From assembly GCA_002794775.1 (NCBI GenBank), contig NBAY01000036.1:310001-374000 (forward strand): DNA of 64,000 nucleotides, in the 5' to 3' direction. Every line of letters starts with the position of its first letter. The stretch's first letter is position 1. Positions 40,861 through 53,411 of this stretch are shown piece by piece. The notes below the pieces were generated by a model that did not search any database, was not told where the DNA came from, and was given only the letters and a program-made list of their open reading frames with translations. Source of the DNA: Porodaedalea pini (Eukaryota > Basidiomycota > Agaricomycetes > Hymenochaetales > Hymenochaetaceae). The position numbers and the translations under genes were made by a program.

Positions 40861-42510
40861 ATGTCTTCTTATTGTTCCCCGTCGAAACACGACATTTGTG
40901 TTGATCCACGTACCCTATCTATCCTCTTAAAGTCCACTACCAAGCTAAAGGAACATGGAGGGAGAATGGAAGCGGAAGAGCTTTGGCTCAGAAATTATTA
41001 CGTTGGTTCTCAAAGGTCAGTTCTCCCTTCGTTTTCCGGGCGTCTCAGTCGAAAATATTAATGACGTGGCCTCTCAAGCTGCTTAGATTCCACTCAGGAG
41101 TTAGACCTAAGCGAGGACGACATGCAGATACAGATTTTGAAGGATGCGAGGAAAGCTCTGTGCTCATTGATGGAAAGTTTAGATTGGGTTATTGCGAAGG
41201 GCCGCGATCAGATCATCCCTCTCGGTCGTCGTCGCGACCTAGTGTCGCTTCCAAAGGAGGTCAATCTACGCATATTCAGGAATCTGATGGAGTTGGAAGA
41301 AGACATCTTCGTCGGGGCACGTAAGGTCATTTTCATTATGTCGCTGGTCTGCAAGCATTTCCGAGATATGGTTCTGTCGTTTACCGCTGTCTGGACATAT
41401 CTCGATCTCAACGCTTGCCGCGGCCAAGCTCTCGAGTTACTTCTCCTTCGGGGAAAAAATGGGCCACTGTCAGTACAGTTCAACTACTCGGACGATCTGG
41501 AGCAGGACATTCTTCAAGTGCTTGCGCACAAAGATCGCTGGCACTATCTAAGTGCAGAATTCGATTCGATGGACAACAAACTCGTTGAGGCTCACCCTTC
41601 GCTGGTGTTTCCTTCGATAGAGACTCTGCGCCTTCTTATCTCTTCTATCGAGCACCACGGCTATCCAGATTGGTCATTTCCTTGTGCAAAGGTGGTTGAA
41701 TTAGTGGACGATCTGCCGCCAGGAGATTACCTGAAGTCTCTGCAGTCGTTTAAATACGTCTCGAACAGCTGTGAATTCGGTGAAGGTGGTGGGTTTTTGA
41801 AGGGACTCGTGGAGATTCTGAAACATGCACCATTGTTGCACACCATCTATCTCGATGTGTCACTCATAATATTCCCAACTTACTCCGACTCCCTCGATGC
41901 CTTTGAGGTGGAACTTCCGAACGTCGTCTCTTTCAGCATTTCAAATTGGATACGAGATGAATCTTATATGTCTGGCGAAGCGGAGGTCGCAGTTGCCTGT
42001 CATCCGCCGGAGCTTGCACAGATCACGAGAGCCTTAAGGATGCCTAAAGTTCAAAACGTATCTATATCTATAGCCTTCGAAGAGGAGTTTGACTTGGCAA
42101 AGTGGTTCATTCAGGCATTCCCGGATCCGTACCAGTTATGTTCGGTATCCAACCTTTCATTCAGTATCCGGACACAGGACGAGGACGCGCCTACTCTCAC
42201 CCTTCCAATCAGCACATTCTTCACTCGTAGTCCCCTTCTACAGACACTTTCATTGAACACGGAGAACTGCAAGGTTTCCTTCACCCACGATGACCTACAG
42301 AATAACCCACTATTCCTCCGGACATTGCGAATCGGGAACTGCGCGAACTCACCGAATGAGTTATACAAATTACTCCGGACGTTGGTCGCAAATCACGCCG
42401 ATCTTTCCGAGCTTGAGATCGAGACAGAGCATGTTCTCAGTGCTCACAAGCTCAAGAACATCGTTCCGTATGCTAATATCCACGTCTCAGAGCCGAAATC
42501 TGCCCCCTAA
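40861..42510 (+). CDS. F-box-like/LRR protein of the basidiomycete type
   Basis: The main exon ends at 42510 and is open from about 41098. A first exon from the ATG at 40861 encodes a Cys/Lys-rich start that leads into a coiled segment. The F-box-like region is L-P-K-E-V-N-L-R-I-F-R-N-L then S-L-V-C-K-H-F-R-D-M-V, followed by W-T-Y-L-D-L. The rest is irregular leucine-rich sequence typical of the large mushroom F-box families. The joining intron is ambiguous: a TAC|GTTGGT donor with an acceptor before 41098 keeps frame, and so does GTTCTC with an acceptor before 41087. The substrate is unknown. Confidence 0.7.
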
Positions 42511-42906
42511 AACCATGGGTGGTTATTGTGAAGCGTTCACGACGTAGCTTTTAGGGTCCGGAGGTTTGAGGAACACAGGGAGGGCTGGGGCTGCGGGATT
42601 AGAGATAAAAGAAGGGCATCGGACGGCGGATTTAACCGTGACACTAGCATCCGTATCAGAGTAATTGGCGCCATCTAAATTCTAATGTAAATAGTATCAT
42701 CCTACATATTTTAAGTCTTGATTAATTCTAGAGGTCGTCTGATTGTGCTACGTTAAGGTGAGAACTGCGCAAACTGCGCAAAGCCATTCACTCCAAGCTT
42801 GTATCTTTTCTCCAGCACGAGAAAAAATAATCTCCAAGGCATTATCAAGTACATGTAACTTACTCGCTAAAGTAACTGTACAAGAAGTATGAAAGCGGAC
42901 AACAGA
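42511..42906. other. intergenic between convergent genes, nothing recognised
   Basis: About 400 bp separate the stop codons of the convergent F-box-like and DUF6533 genes. It is probably 3' UTR and terminator sequence for both. Confidence 0.4.
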
Positions 42907-44961
42907 TTACGAACATGCAGAAGACGAAATACCAGTGCCGAAGGATGAAGTAGAAGAGATACCATTATTTACAGGATGGCTTATTGAATGCACTTCAAGG
43001 TGCGGAGCCTCGCAGTGAGAATGGGACACAATCTCGGGCCCCCAATTCTGAGGGTCATACTCGTGAAGGTCGGAATCGCGGGACTTTATGCGGTTTCGTT
43101 CACCAACCTCAATAGCACTCACGGGTGATACGGGCGAGACGGCGGTCAACCCGCTCAGCGCACTGCTCGTCATTGCCGCGTGATGGGCCCTGTTATTCAA
43201 TCCGGCAAGTCCGCGACCTTCACCGTGCTTCGGCCCCGCCTCTGAGACAACGCACTGCCCGTCGAACGCCATCGTGCTCAGCGCGAACGTCTCCGATGCC
43301 GCAGCGGTGGACACGTCGGCATCCATGCAGGCGCGTCGCCTCTCGAAGTTCTCGCGGATATTGAGCAGGAGACGCTGGGCCATGACGGTCGAGAGCGCGA
43401 CTGCGAGTGCGACGGGGATCTCACCGATGCGGCCCTATTCGGGTTTGATGTTTCATGAATGGTGGAATAGCATAAATGAGATGGATTTATATATGGAGCG
43501 AAGAGGAATGGGAGGGGAACTAACATCCTTGATGATCCAAGCAAGAGTGTTGGCCAAAAATATCGCGAAGATCCTGGGGTTACATCGCCATCAGTATCCG
43601 GACAGCGCGGGAGATGCACCGGGAAGATAAGGTACGCACAGCACGAAATATAAGATCGAGTCCCTGATCAATACTTCGAGCGCCTTAGCAGCGCGGCCGC
43701 GTCCGGGTGCCTTGCAGCAAAGCCCGAGCCCGAAACCATCGGCGCCGAGCTCGAGCTCGTGTTCGCGTACAGACTGCACGCCCTTGGCGAGCGCGAGAGC
43801 GAAGAGGAGGAATTCGAATGCGAGGAAGGGGAGCCAGTAAAGATAGGAGAGCGGCCAGGTGTCGGTGAGGATACATGATGACATTGAGAGGTGGCGGGAG
43901 GGATCGGCGTTCACTGGACCTGATAAAGATATATATTTAGAGAGAGAAAGTGAAGAGAAGAAATATCAGAGTTGGGTTTACGTACCAATTTGTGCTTGCG
44001 TGGAAAGCACGATAATGACGATTTCTGCGATGAGTACAGTTGTGAAGCCTACGACGAGCAGCGTCAGGATTCGGCGGCTCGAGCTGTACATCGCGTACAG
44101 TCGTAGCATCAGTATAACTAGAAACAAAAACCGATGTATCGTTGTTCGTCAGATCATCGAGAATGAAACGATGGAAAAAAAGGTCGAGGTGCATTCACTT
44201 TCAGTGAGACCGTAGACGAAGATGCCGGAGGTAGCTTGCCAGCGGAGCCAAGCGAAGCCTTCAGGAGGCGGCTCTGCTCAGAAGCCATCTTGAAGGGATG
44301 TATGCGCTGCAACTCACATCTAGAAGGGAGTAACGCTTCCGTCAATCAAAGCGTCAGAGGAGACGAACAAGGAGACGAACAGGCGTGAAGAAATAGTCGA
44401 GGAATATAAGACTAATAATTCAACATGAGCATCTTTAGGAGTCTTTTGGTGTCCATAAAGTACGCACTGCTCGAGTTAAATCTTTGAAAACCCTGTCAGC
44501 AGATTGATTTGACTTGCGAGATAGCGCACTCACATAACCGTGAAGATATTATAATATCGACTCTGCGTTCTTCAGATGAGCAGCGAACTCGAGAACAGCG
44601 AGGTTTTGTAAGACAAACAATGAGGAACAAGACCTTTCCTGCGGACCATCTTGATCTCTGAAAGAATGGCATTAGGATTCAGTCGTACCAGTATAGAAGA
44701 TATAGTAAGACGCACCCAGATTAAGCGCACTTCGTCGCCAAACGTTATCACTATTTTTATACAGAAGGGAAGGTTATCAGTCGTCGACCAGACGCCGGGC
44801 TAGAAATAGGACACTCACAATGGTCGTAGAGAATAATAGCGGAAGATGAGGCTGAAGACATAAAAAGTCAGTGCTACATACTAAGGATTGCAGCCAACAA
44901 AGCGCGCACTAGTACAAAGTCTCCCGTACCACAAACCCTGCTCCGCGAGCAAGCTCGTCAT
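42907..44961 (-). CDS. DUF6533-domain multi-pass membrane protein
   Basis: This is a basidiomycete family of predicted seven-helix membrane proteins of unknown function. The N-terminal DUF6533 block is spread over small exons: I-I-L-Y-D-H, then I-T-F-G-D-E-V-R-L-I-W (44750-44716), then R-S-R-W-S-A-G-K-V-L-F-L-I (from 44657). Later exons hold hydrophobic helices: V-I-L-M-L-R-L-Y-A-M-Y (about 44140), L-S-Y-L-Y-W-L-P-F-L-A-F-E-F (about 43840) and I-F-A-I-F-L-A-N-T-L-A-W-I-I-K-D (about 43600-43530). The last exon (from 43439) gives a soluble Ser-rich tail. The start is unsure: the first ATG is at 44961 and a minus-strand TATA-like sequence lies at 45078-45087, but the first exon junction is not resolved. 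Confidence 0.7.
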
Positions 44962-45689
44962 TCCAGCACTAAGTTCCGAGGCCGTTAGCCTGTCTCACAG
45001 CAATAACGAGGTTCCAACGTCAGGGGGTTCCGCGTCCGAGTCGTGCCAGCCTGAGCCACTCGAGCGACCAGCACTCCTATATATACAGAGTGGAGCTGAT
45101 GGCCGTGGTTAAAGGAAGAGTGGGAAAGGGCGGAGAGAATCACGACCCAGCTCTAGGTCGCGTCAGAGTTAAAGGCGGATCTGGAGTGTGAACATCACAG
45201 ATGAACGCCGGTCTCAATTCATTTCGCCTGTGGAATTTAGTCTTGTATGCGTACAATTGTCATCGGAACCAAAATTACGCCGGCTGGAATGGTGAATTGG
45301 GGCGGAGATAAGAGGAAGGTTTGCAGGGTCGTCTTCACTTCAGTGCCAGGGCGCTGTCAATATTTGCACGCTTGTTTCAACATCGCACATTTGAAGGTGA
45401 TTTGCAAAGCATACAATGCTACATTTTTGGTATAAAGTGCACGACACTACATACAAGATACACGGATCTAGAAAAGGCATCGGAGTTAGCTAAGGAAGAG
45501 AAAGGGACAGGAGGATGGGATGGGATGGTATGTAAGTATCAGACAAAATATAATGATTCCGGATAGACTTTTATCTTCAAAAAGAAGAATATCTTCTCTC
45601 CGTTGAGGGAGTCTGTTTGTCATCCCAAAAGAGAGCAAAGAAAAAAAGACAAGACAGAAGAGAAATAGAATGAGGAACAAAATACTTAC
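44962..45689. other. intergenic; promoter of DUF6533 gene at left
   Basis: It contains TATATATA at about 45079-45086, suited to the minus-strand DUF6533 gene. At its right end is the likely 3' UTR of the eS12 gene, including a probable UTR intron (45617-45689). Confidence 0.45.
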
Positions 45690-46189
45690 CTAACGGTTCT
45701 TGAAGTAGTCGAGTAGAACGTTCAAGCCCTCGCTCTCAACACCATACTCCTTGACGACGACGCACGAGCATCCGACGATTTTGCGCGGGTTGCCTTCGCG
45801 GTCGATTTTGCACAAGCCGGCCCACGTGCCGAGCACCTTCGCGTCACCGACTTTGATCAGGTTGATTTTGTGCTCCGCGCAGAGTGCCTCGATAAGCTTC
45901 AGGTACTCCGCCTCCGTGCACGCCTCGACGAGCACGCACAGATGTGCCTGGCGTTTGTCGAGCGCCTTCGCACTCTCGCGCAGCCCACGCGCGAGACCAT
46001 CGTGCACGAGCGCGTTCTTCAGGACTTGCTGCACATCGATCGAGTCTTCAGTACATGAGATTAAAGCGACGTGACGAGCTGACGCACCTGAAGAGCGTCC
46101 TCAACGGAAAGCTTGCCCTTCGGGGCCTCGCTGACCTCGACCTCAGCGGCCGGGGCATCGACTTGGACTTCATCTCCAGCGTCAGACAT
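45690..46189 (-). CDS. RPS12: 40S ribosomal protein eS12
   Basis: eS12 is a small-subunit ribosomal protein of the L7Ae fold at the head/beak of the 40S subunit. Exons (minus) 46189-46088 and 46028-45690 give 146 residues, the normal length. The N-terminal acidic arm leads into K-L-S-V-E-D-A-L-Q, then [28 protein letters not shown] and the terminal L-L-D-Y-F-K-N-R. The stop codon TAG is followed at once by GTAAGT, a consensus donor. Confidence 0.93.
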
Positions 46190-46476
46190 CCTATCGATGC
46201 AAAATTTTCTTGTTAGATTTTATACTCATACTCGATCCCAGCGGTGGGACCCACTTTTTCGTTGAACGTAAAAATAAAATAAAAAGCGATGTCTTCTTCC
46301 GCTATCGTTGATGTGAAGAAACAGGGCGCGACGAGCATGAAGTGAAAACTTGTTGCTGGCCCGTGCGCAGCCAAACTCTCACAAGCACGTGCGGATGCGT
46401 CCGAAAACAGTGATCGACGTTCCTGCTGCGAGCGCGTCGCTCGCGTCACGGTCTCCTCAGCTGCTTCCACGACATC

Positions 46477-48234
46477 ATGGCAAAATCTCCGGAAAGCTTC
46501 ATGTTCACAGTCGGAAAGCTGGGTATGTGCATTTGTGAGCTGTATGAGAATGTCTCTGATACTTTATGTAGACGCCGGAATGGCGGTAAGCGCACATTTA
46601 AACAAGAACAGTTGGTCGTACAACTCGAGACTAAAGTACCGTAACGCCAGATCCTGCTCGGCGAGCGCGCACATCTCATCGAGTTCCCTTCGATACTACT
46701 GCCGCCCGGCGCGACGGCGGGCTCGATAGTCAACATAGCGGTGAACCGAAATCTCGCGGAGGAAAAGCGGAGGGATCAGGAGTTCTGGGACCTTCAGAAG
46801 GAGATCTATGAGACGTTCGGCGTGGACACGCCCAAGCCGCCGAATCTTGAGGTGCGTCAGTGTGTCTCTACGTGCCAGTTCTTCTAATGGCTAAACGAAC
46901 AAATATCATGATCATATATATATATATATATAGGTCCGTAACATTACTCAAACGTCCGTGACGCTCGAATGGCCTGCCCTGCACATGGCCACCGCGACAC
47001 TTCGTTCGCTGGATATCTACCGCAATGGTCAACGTCTTGCTGCAATTCCGCAGCCTCGACACAATACTTCTACGAAACTCACAGGGCTGGAACTCAATAC
47101 GGACTACACCTTCCAACTTGTCCTGCGCACGTCTGCCGGCACCTTCCCAAGCAACGTTGTACGCGTACGCACGCACACTATGACGGACACGTCAGGCATC
47201 AGTGTCTGCTTCGGTACGGTGCATGATAAGGTGCTGCTTGAGGATGCGAAGCATGCGCTGCGTGAGATGCGCGCACGCTGGAGCGATAAGATTCAGATTG
47301 ACACAACACACTTCGTGTGCAACACCCCTGCTGGAGAGGGAGCCGCTGCGAACAGTGGACCTGGTGTTGAGTACCAGCGTGCTTTACAAGTCAGCATCCC
47401 TATCGTCCAGCCTCAATGGATTCTCGCATGCCAATCGGAAAGGAAGTTCGTCCATTCTCTCTAATCCATAATTTTGCGTTGTTGTCTAACTATGATTTAA
47501 TACCTTGTCATAGAATGGTTCCAATCGCCCAATATTATCTGGGAGCAACGCCGAATACGCCGTTATCTTCTGCGCCTTTCACGCGCCCGCAATCCATGTC
47601 ACAGGTAACTCTCCAACGCTCGCCCTCTCGGGGTACGACAAGTCCACCTGCAAGTGCCGGTGCCGGTCCAGGGAACCGTGCATCAATGCCACCTCCGCGG
47701 CGTCCCTCCGCACAAACTGAGGTCTCCTCATCCTCCTTTGTGAATCAGTCCCATACAAAAGCGAAGCAGAACGGCGTCGCACCTGTCGCAGAAGCAGATG
47801 AGAGCAGTACAGTAGATGCAAATGGAGATCCTGCTACCGCGGGCGAAGGCGAGGACTCACCTTCGGGACGCAAGGATCAACGATCGCCGATCTCAGCCGC
47901 TGAGCGGCGCGCGCGTAACGGGACTATGGACCGCAACTTTAAGTTTCCGCCGTCCTCGCCGCCTGCCGAGTCTGTGCCTCCCGTCCCGCCGCTGCCAAAC
48001 TCGGCGTCACAGCCCACGACCGCCTCCTCGGGCGATGGTGATGCGGACAGCGGGTATGGCGAGCAAGAGCATAGCGAACATGCAGGGCATGCGAAAGAGG
48101 CACCGTTCTCCCCTCTTTCGGCCGCGCCGATGGAGGTGCCTCCGCCGGATCCTGTTGAGAAGGAGAAGGAACGTGTCGATCTCGGCGAGGCGGACGACGA
48201 CATTGGCGCGACGGAGGAGATCTCACTCAACTAG
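46477..48234 (+). CDS. CHS5: exomer scaffold CHS5 (FN3-BRCT)
   Basis: CHS5 is the core of exomer, the trans-Golgi coat that exports chitin synthase and other cargo to the surface with ChAPs proteins. Exons 46477-46522, 46572-46585, 46651-46851, 46934-47445 and 47514-48234 give 497 residues. The N-terminal dimerisation segment (V-G-K-L...L-L-P-P-G) is followed by an FN3 domain (V-R-N-I-T-Q-T-S-V-T-L-E-W to N-V-V-R-V-R-T). A BRCT domain follows (I-S-V-C-F-G-T-V-H to V-Q-P-Q-W-I-L-A-C). The tail is long, disordered and S/P/E-rich. Exon 2 is only 14 nt. The third intron ends in a (TA)n tract instead of a pyrimidine tract. Confidence 0.9.
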
Positions 48235-48760
48235 GCTTTGCGTGGGCGATACTTTGTTCTGCGTCGCTCTCTGGTATCGGCGCCCGTTTCCAAAATTTCT
48301 CGCGCCTTGCGCCACCACGATCTAGATACCCTCTCTTTCTCTTTGCACCACCGTATAGTTTCATATTTGAATGTATGTTCCATCGTATTGTGCTCCCACG
48401 TTCCTGTTTGGACTTGTGAACTCGAACTATAAAAGCTCAAAGCAGGCTTTAGCGATGATCATGCTGTCTCCAGTCTGGAACTTAAACTCCGAGCTAGAGA
48501 CACCAATTCAGCTCATCTGACTTGTTCTGAAGAATGCGAAGCCCTCCTCGCTTCTCGTCCCCAGACTAAATGGACTGAGTCATGCAAATGAACTGAGGCG
48601 TAGATTTGATATGTATTGTATTTGTGCGTAACGAGAACAAGGCGCGCAAAAATCGAAATTCCGCTCAGATTTTCTTTCTCCGACAATCCAATGCCATAAG
48701 CGATGCGAAGGATCTTGGCTTCACCACTCCACTGACTCCGTGACTCTGCACTCGAAAGCA
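48235..48760. other. intergenic, CHS5 3' region and DUF7918 promoter
   Basis: About 525 bp with no coding signal. The left part is T/C-rich, as expected of a 3' UTR. Nothing else was recognised. Confidence 0.4.
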
Positions 48761-50807
48761 ATGCGCTATAAGCAATTCGAAGCATGGGTTGAGTCGGGTG
48801 GACGAAGACTGGAAGAATTTGATAAAGAGCTAGACATGGATCCTTACGACAATGGGAACTGCGAGCTCATGTCGTGCTGGATAGAAAGCGAAATCGGCAA
48901 GGTCAGGATATTACCCTGTTATAATTTGACCAGTAGTTCTCATTCGTATATTTTGAAGACCTTCGAAATAAATGTCATGGACCATAGCAAGCCTCTGGCT
49001 AGGAGTAGTCAGGTCGTCTTTGAACCGGATGGCATCTATGCCGACGAGATGTACATTCGAGGTAGCAAGGACGTCGGCATTGGGGGGAGTGTTGATAAAT
49101 GCTCCTGGGTTGTTTCCAAAGGGGCGCCCGTTAGCGAAAATACTTACAAGCGCTACGTCTTTTCATCGGCTACAGCTCTTAAAGGTGCAGTCACTTGTGA
49201 AGACTCCTTGCCCATTTGAAGAACTAACGAAATGCCCAAGGTGCATCCACCTTTGACCCTGGGCTGGGCTCTGACTCAGATGAAGAAGTGGAGCCAGATG
49301 TAGGAACAATATCAATAGAGATTAGGGAGTGTATAGTAACAGGAGATCGCACGGATAATGAGCCGTGGTGCCCACCTTACTTCGTGGAGTTTGCAGAGTC
49401 TCCGTTAGATGAAGACATGAAGAAGATGTTCTGTCATAGGGTTGGGTGAGCAACTGTCTTCTTATAAACTATGTCAGTCAATCAGCTCATATCAGAGTTT
49501 TAGCCTGAGTAAAAAAATTCACAAGATGCTTTCCCCTCCTGATCAGATTGATATAGAACTCGTCGGATACGAACATACGAGCAGTATTGAATTTTGCTTC
49601 AAATACCGTCCGAAAGGTGAGTTCCTCGCATGGCACCTCAAAAGGAAACAACTGAACAGTACAAATTTTCCTGTAGAGTACCTTGAAGCCAATCATTTGC
49701 TCAGCCTGGAGGAATCTTCACCAACTCCACCCGAACCAATGATTGTGGAAATTGAACATGCACTCACACCTGCACCCATGCCTGCACCTGCACCAACACC
49801 GGCAAACCTGGATTCATCAGTAGTAACTGATCCCAGTCTACCCGAAGTAGGGCCAGGTACTCACGGCTTCAGCAGAAATTTGGGTCAAAACTTTAGTATT
49901 CCACCCGCACCCAGACCTGCACATGCTCCAATGCAGATGAATGTATTCAATGGAACTGTGCTTCCACCCGAAGCCAGGCCAGTGGGAGGCCCTCCAGATA
50001 TGCACGGGCACATGCAGAGTAGCACAGACACAGAAAGAACATCCATCCCAATTTTACACATGCAGGTAGCTGTGCCTGTGCCAAATGAAAGGCAAGAAAC
50101 ATGCACCATATCTACCTCCATCCTGGCGGAATCTGAATACATTCCGGAAGCATCAACATCCAACACCATTCCCGCCGAACCGGTTCCTGCTCCTGCACCA
50201 TTAACAATGACAGTGGATCATGTATCTGGTGATCATTCGAATCTGAACAGCATGAATCCGACCAGCTCAAGCCTTCAAAAACGTTCTAGAACTCCTGTAA
50301 AGGAAGAGGATGAGCAAAACACAGATGTTTTAGGCTTTGGACAGCGAGCTCAGTCTGACGAGGAATTGCGAGCCAGGCTGGAGGTATGCAAGATCATTGT
50401 GAATGGTGGGTTATCTCGCTGATAAGATATGTGTTTTGTGCATTAGTACCTCCAAAGCCAATATGCCGAGATCCAGAGACGCCAAGCAGACGTCACAAAG
50501 ACAGTAAAGAATACAGCGGAGATGCTACAGAAACTCGAGGTGGGTGCTTTCACCCGTTGTTCACGGTATCGCAAAGTACTGTGATTGACTATGTGTTGAT
50601 TAGTTCTGGCAGGAACAGGGCACTATGAACCAGAGGAGTCAGCGCGAAGTGATAAAGGAGCTCAGGAACTCGGAGGCTTGTCGTCGCAAGGCCACCAGAT
50701 CTGAACCTGCGTCCCAGCGCCAGGCTGGACCTTCGAGAAAAAGGATGAAGACAGAGAGCGGAATTAGGCAGATCGAGAAGGACATTGTTGACCTGACACT
50801 CGATTAG
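48761..50807 (+). CDS. DUF7918-type protein, basidiomycete-specific
   Basis: Exons 48761-49184, 49241-49445, 49504-50383, 50447-50539 and 50613-50807 give 598 residues. The N-terminal beta-rich domain (F-E-A-W-V-E-S-G-G-R, C-W-I-E-S-E-I-G-K, F-C-F-K-Y-R-P) matches my memory of DUF7918, a family expanded in mushrooms with no known function. Then comes a P/A/M-rich low-complexity region with repeated P-A-P and T-P-A-P units (about 49760-50200). The C-terminal part is coiled-coil (E-E-L-R-A-R-L-E-Y-L-Q-S-Q-Y-A-E) with a basic stretch (S-R-K-R-M-K) and an acidic end. It is probably nuclear, by inference. Confidence 0.7.
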
Positions 50808-51110
50808 CCCGGTCTGGTCATATTTTCTGATTTCAATCAGTAATATATGACAACGTGCGCCCAGTGCCTTTCAGTCTGCATCTTCAAGTTGTTTCGTGGT
50901 TCAGCTGGATAACAATCAAATTGATAGCTTTCCCATTATCTGCGCCTCCTACACGCTGTTCTTTATATGAATACATACGATCTTGCCTGTCAAACTCTTC
51001 CACCCCTGGCTGATCTTTGGCTTTTATTACGCTGCTTTCATAGCGCGTATAAGATGTCTATGATATGCTTTAAGCGAGTCGAACTGCTCGAGGGTTGTAT
51101 GTATACGCAT

Positions 51111-53166
51111 TCAATTGGGACCGATAAACTGGTACAGGATGCGGCGCACGAGGCCTGATAGATGTTGTGGCTCGTGCTATCAACTCATCGTCAGTCTCTC
51201 GCATGCATAAGCGAGGAAAAGGATAATGCATACCTGGTAGGTGCCCATCACCATTCCCATTCCGATCGCACATAGCTGACCAAGTAAATCATGCCCGTTA
51301 ATACGCATAGAAAGAATAAGAGAAGACACGCACAATCGCATCGCCGTATGGGCCCGCGGGGAAGACGAGCCCGCGTCCGCGCGCCATCTTCCACGCGCTC
51401 TCAAGGCCCTTCGGGAGCACGTACATCGTGAGTTCACTGCGCCGCCGCTTCGCCTCGACGAACAGTGAGAGACCGGAGAGCAGGCCGCCGAGCCAGAAGG
51501 ACTGCTTTGAAATGAGGAGGTCGATCCACTCTTTCCGAAGCTTCACTGGTGATCGCGTGGAAGAGAGGAACGCATGAAGATTATGTTTCATGCAGAAATA
51601 AGCTGAAGTGAAGCGTCAGGATTGAGACTGGCTGGAAAGGAGGGTCAACGCACTCTGGTAGATGACGACGAAAACACCGAGGAAGGCAGAGCTACGTGCC
51701 GTCCCGAGACCCGCCCGGACGAAGACATTCCAGGGATGCTCCCAGAACTGCTGCCTTTTAAACAATACGGCGGGCACCAGGTGCAGCGCACCATAGATCG
51801 GGAACATCCACTTCGCAACGCTGAAGAAACGGTCGAACGGGACCGCGGTACATGTATCAAGCCAGGGATGCACGACCTCGCATGGAGCGTAGCGCGGACC
51901 GAAATCTGCGGATGTCTCTGCAGCGAGCAGGCGGGACGCAATTCGGGTACGGTTATAGGGCGTCGTCTGCGGCTCAGCAATCACGGATAGTAGGTCCGTG
52001 AAGTCAAAATTACCATCGCGGACGAGCGAACGATTTACGCGCACGCCTTGAAGAGGAACTTTAGACGCGTTCTGGATCCTTTAGCTATATGAGTTTTGGG
52101 GGCAACCAACATGTGATACAGTGGTACGTACCAAGCGCTGTAGGATGGCGGGATTGTGTCTGGTCTCAACAAAAAGCCATACATGATCTGCCCACAACAG
52201 AGCGAAAATACAAGGACATCTCCGTGTGGGATTTTGATATTATGCCGTGTGCTTAGTGCGTTGTATGAGCCCTGCAGGCCACGTACGAAAAGTTGCTGTG
52301 CGATAGTCACACGCCTGCCCTTCTTCTCGAATAGCACTGCGAGACCGCCGGAAAGTGCACCAGCGACAACCGCGTGCCAGCGGCGGGTTCTCTTTCGTAT
52401 CCACATTTCGTGTGCCTGAGCCCGGAAGGAGAGACGCCCACGACGTCGTTCCGAACGTGTCGGCGCCATTGTAACGGGAAGCTCATCAAATGGTGTTGTA
52501 GGGGAATCAGATGGAGAGAATGGAGAATGTAGACTTTGCGGAATGAGTATGGGCAGAGCATTAAGGATAAATTTATATATTGCTGCAAAACTGCCTGAGA
52601 ATGAAGTCAATTAACAGATTCTTGGAAGAAGTGAGAATATGTATATCACCAAGCATTGCGGCAAATCTGAGGGAGTCCCCGCCCAGAACGGCCTGCCGTA
52701 TGACCGAGAACCGGAAATGCCTATACTCTGTATTAGTACGAACTTCAATATGAAAAAGGAAATGCACATACCGAGGCATTTTCCAGATACGAAATAGCAG
52801 AACAAACATATTAAAGCCGGACCTTAAAGTAAACCCAAGTGTACCGGTACCTAAGAGGGTTATTTTCTCGTCTCTGATACACCAGTAATCAACTCACGAA
52901 GACCGCCTCGTCCCGCATGTTCAAGGCACTCCCATATTGTGTACAATTCCACAGCAGGCTCACCCCTATCTCTCCAGACCATTTTACGAGCATCACGCAA
53001 AGCTTCTTGGTAGTTTGCGAGCACGACGAGATTCTGCGCGACGAAAGGTGATTATTCAGTCCGGCAACGATGAGCAGGGGTTGAGTAAACACACCTCGAA
53101 TGATGTCATGACCTTACTCCGCGATGGAAGCCGAGACATCCCCCGCGAGCCCTCCGCCGATGGCAT
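51111..53166 (-). CDS. TMEM135-like membrane protein
   Basis: Animal TMEM135 is a peroxisomal/mitochondrial membrane protein tied to fission and lipid export; the fungal role is unknown. Exons (minus) 53139 or 53166 to 53095, 53033-52898, 52850-52772, 52720-52650, 52594-52132, 52078-51654, 51602-51334, 51275-51234 and 51176-51111 give 531-540 residues. Key blocks are L-R-S-G-F-N, L-R-F-A-A-M-L-G, then H-A-V-V-A-G-A-L-S-G-G-L-A-V-L, the Cys-containing P-C-E-V-V-H-P-W-L-D-T-C, and K-G-L-E-S-A-W. Several hydrophobic helices are spread through the second half. The exon list is phase-consistent. A transposon lies about 220 bp upstream of the start. Confidence 0.75.
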
Positions 53167-53381
53167 ACTGTATGTACAGACTAGGATGTGGTGGTTGTCG
53201 AAGTAGATTTAGACGACGCGCTCAAGACGCGCCCGTCGAGAAAACACGTGCCGGCGCGGTGGAAATCACGCGGAAGATTAATGCAATGCTCCTGAGTCCT
53301 AAATCCCGAACTGTTCCGGGATCGGCGAACTTGAACCCGCTAACGTCCTACCAAATCTCTGCTATTTGGAAACTGACATAA

Positions 53382-53389
53382 GGTAGAGG
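53382..53389. repeat. 8-bp target site duplication, left copy (GGTAGAGG)
   Basis: It directly abuts the left terminal inverted repeat and is identical to the copy at the right end. Confidence 0.88.
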
Positions 53390-53406
53390 AGGACCCCTGG
53401 CAATAC
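53390..53406 (+). repeat. left terminal inverted repeat
   Basis: Seventeen bases match the reverse complement of 60802-60818 perfectly. After six unlike bases, GAGGCCTG at 53413-53419 region also pairs with the right end. Confidence 0.9.
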
Positions 53407-53411
53407 GCACG

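Noticed and set aside
53290..53370. Possible tRNA from a GGGTTCAAGTTC-like stretch (minus strand)
   Set aside because: The T-loop consensus is one base off, and no acceptor stem or A box could be paired.
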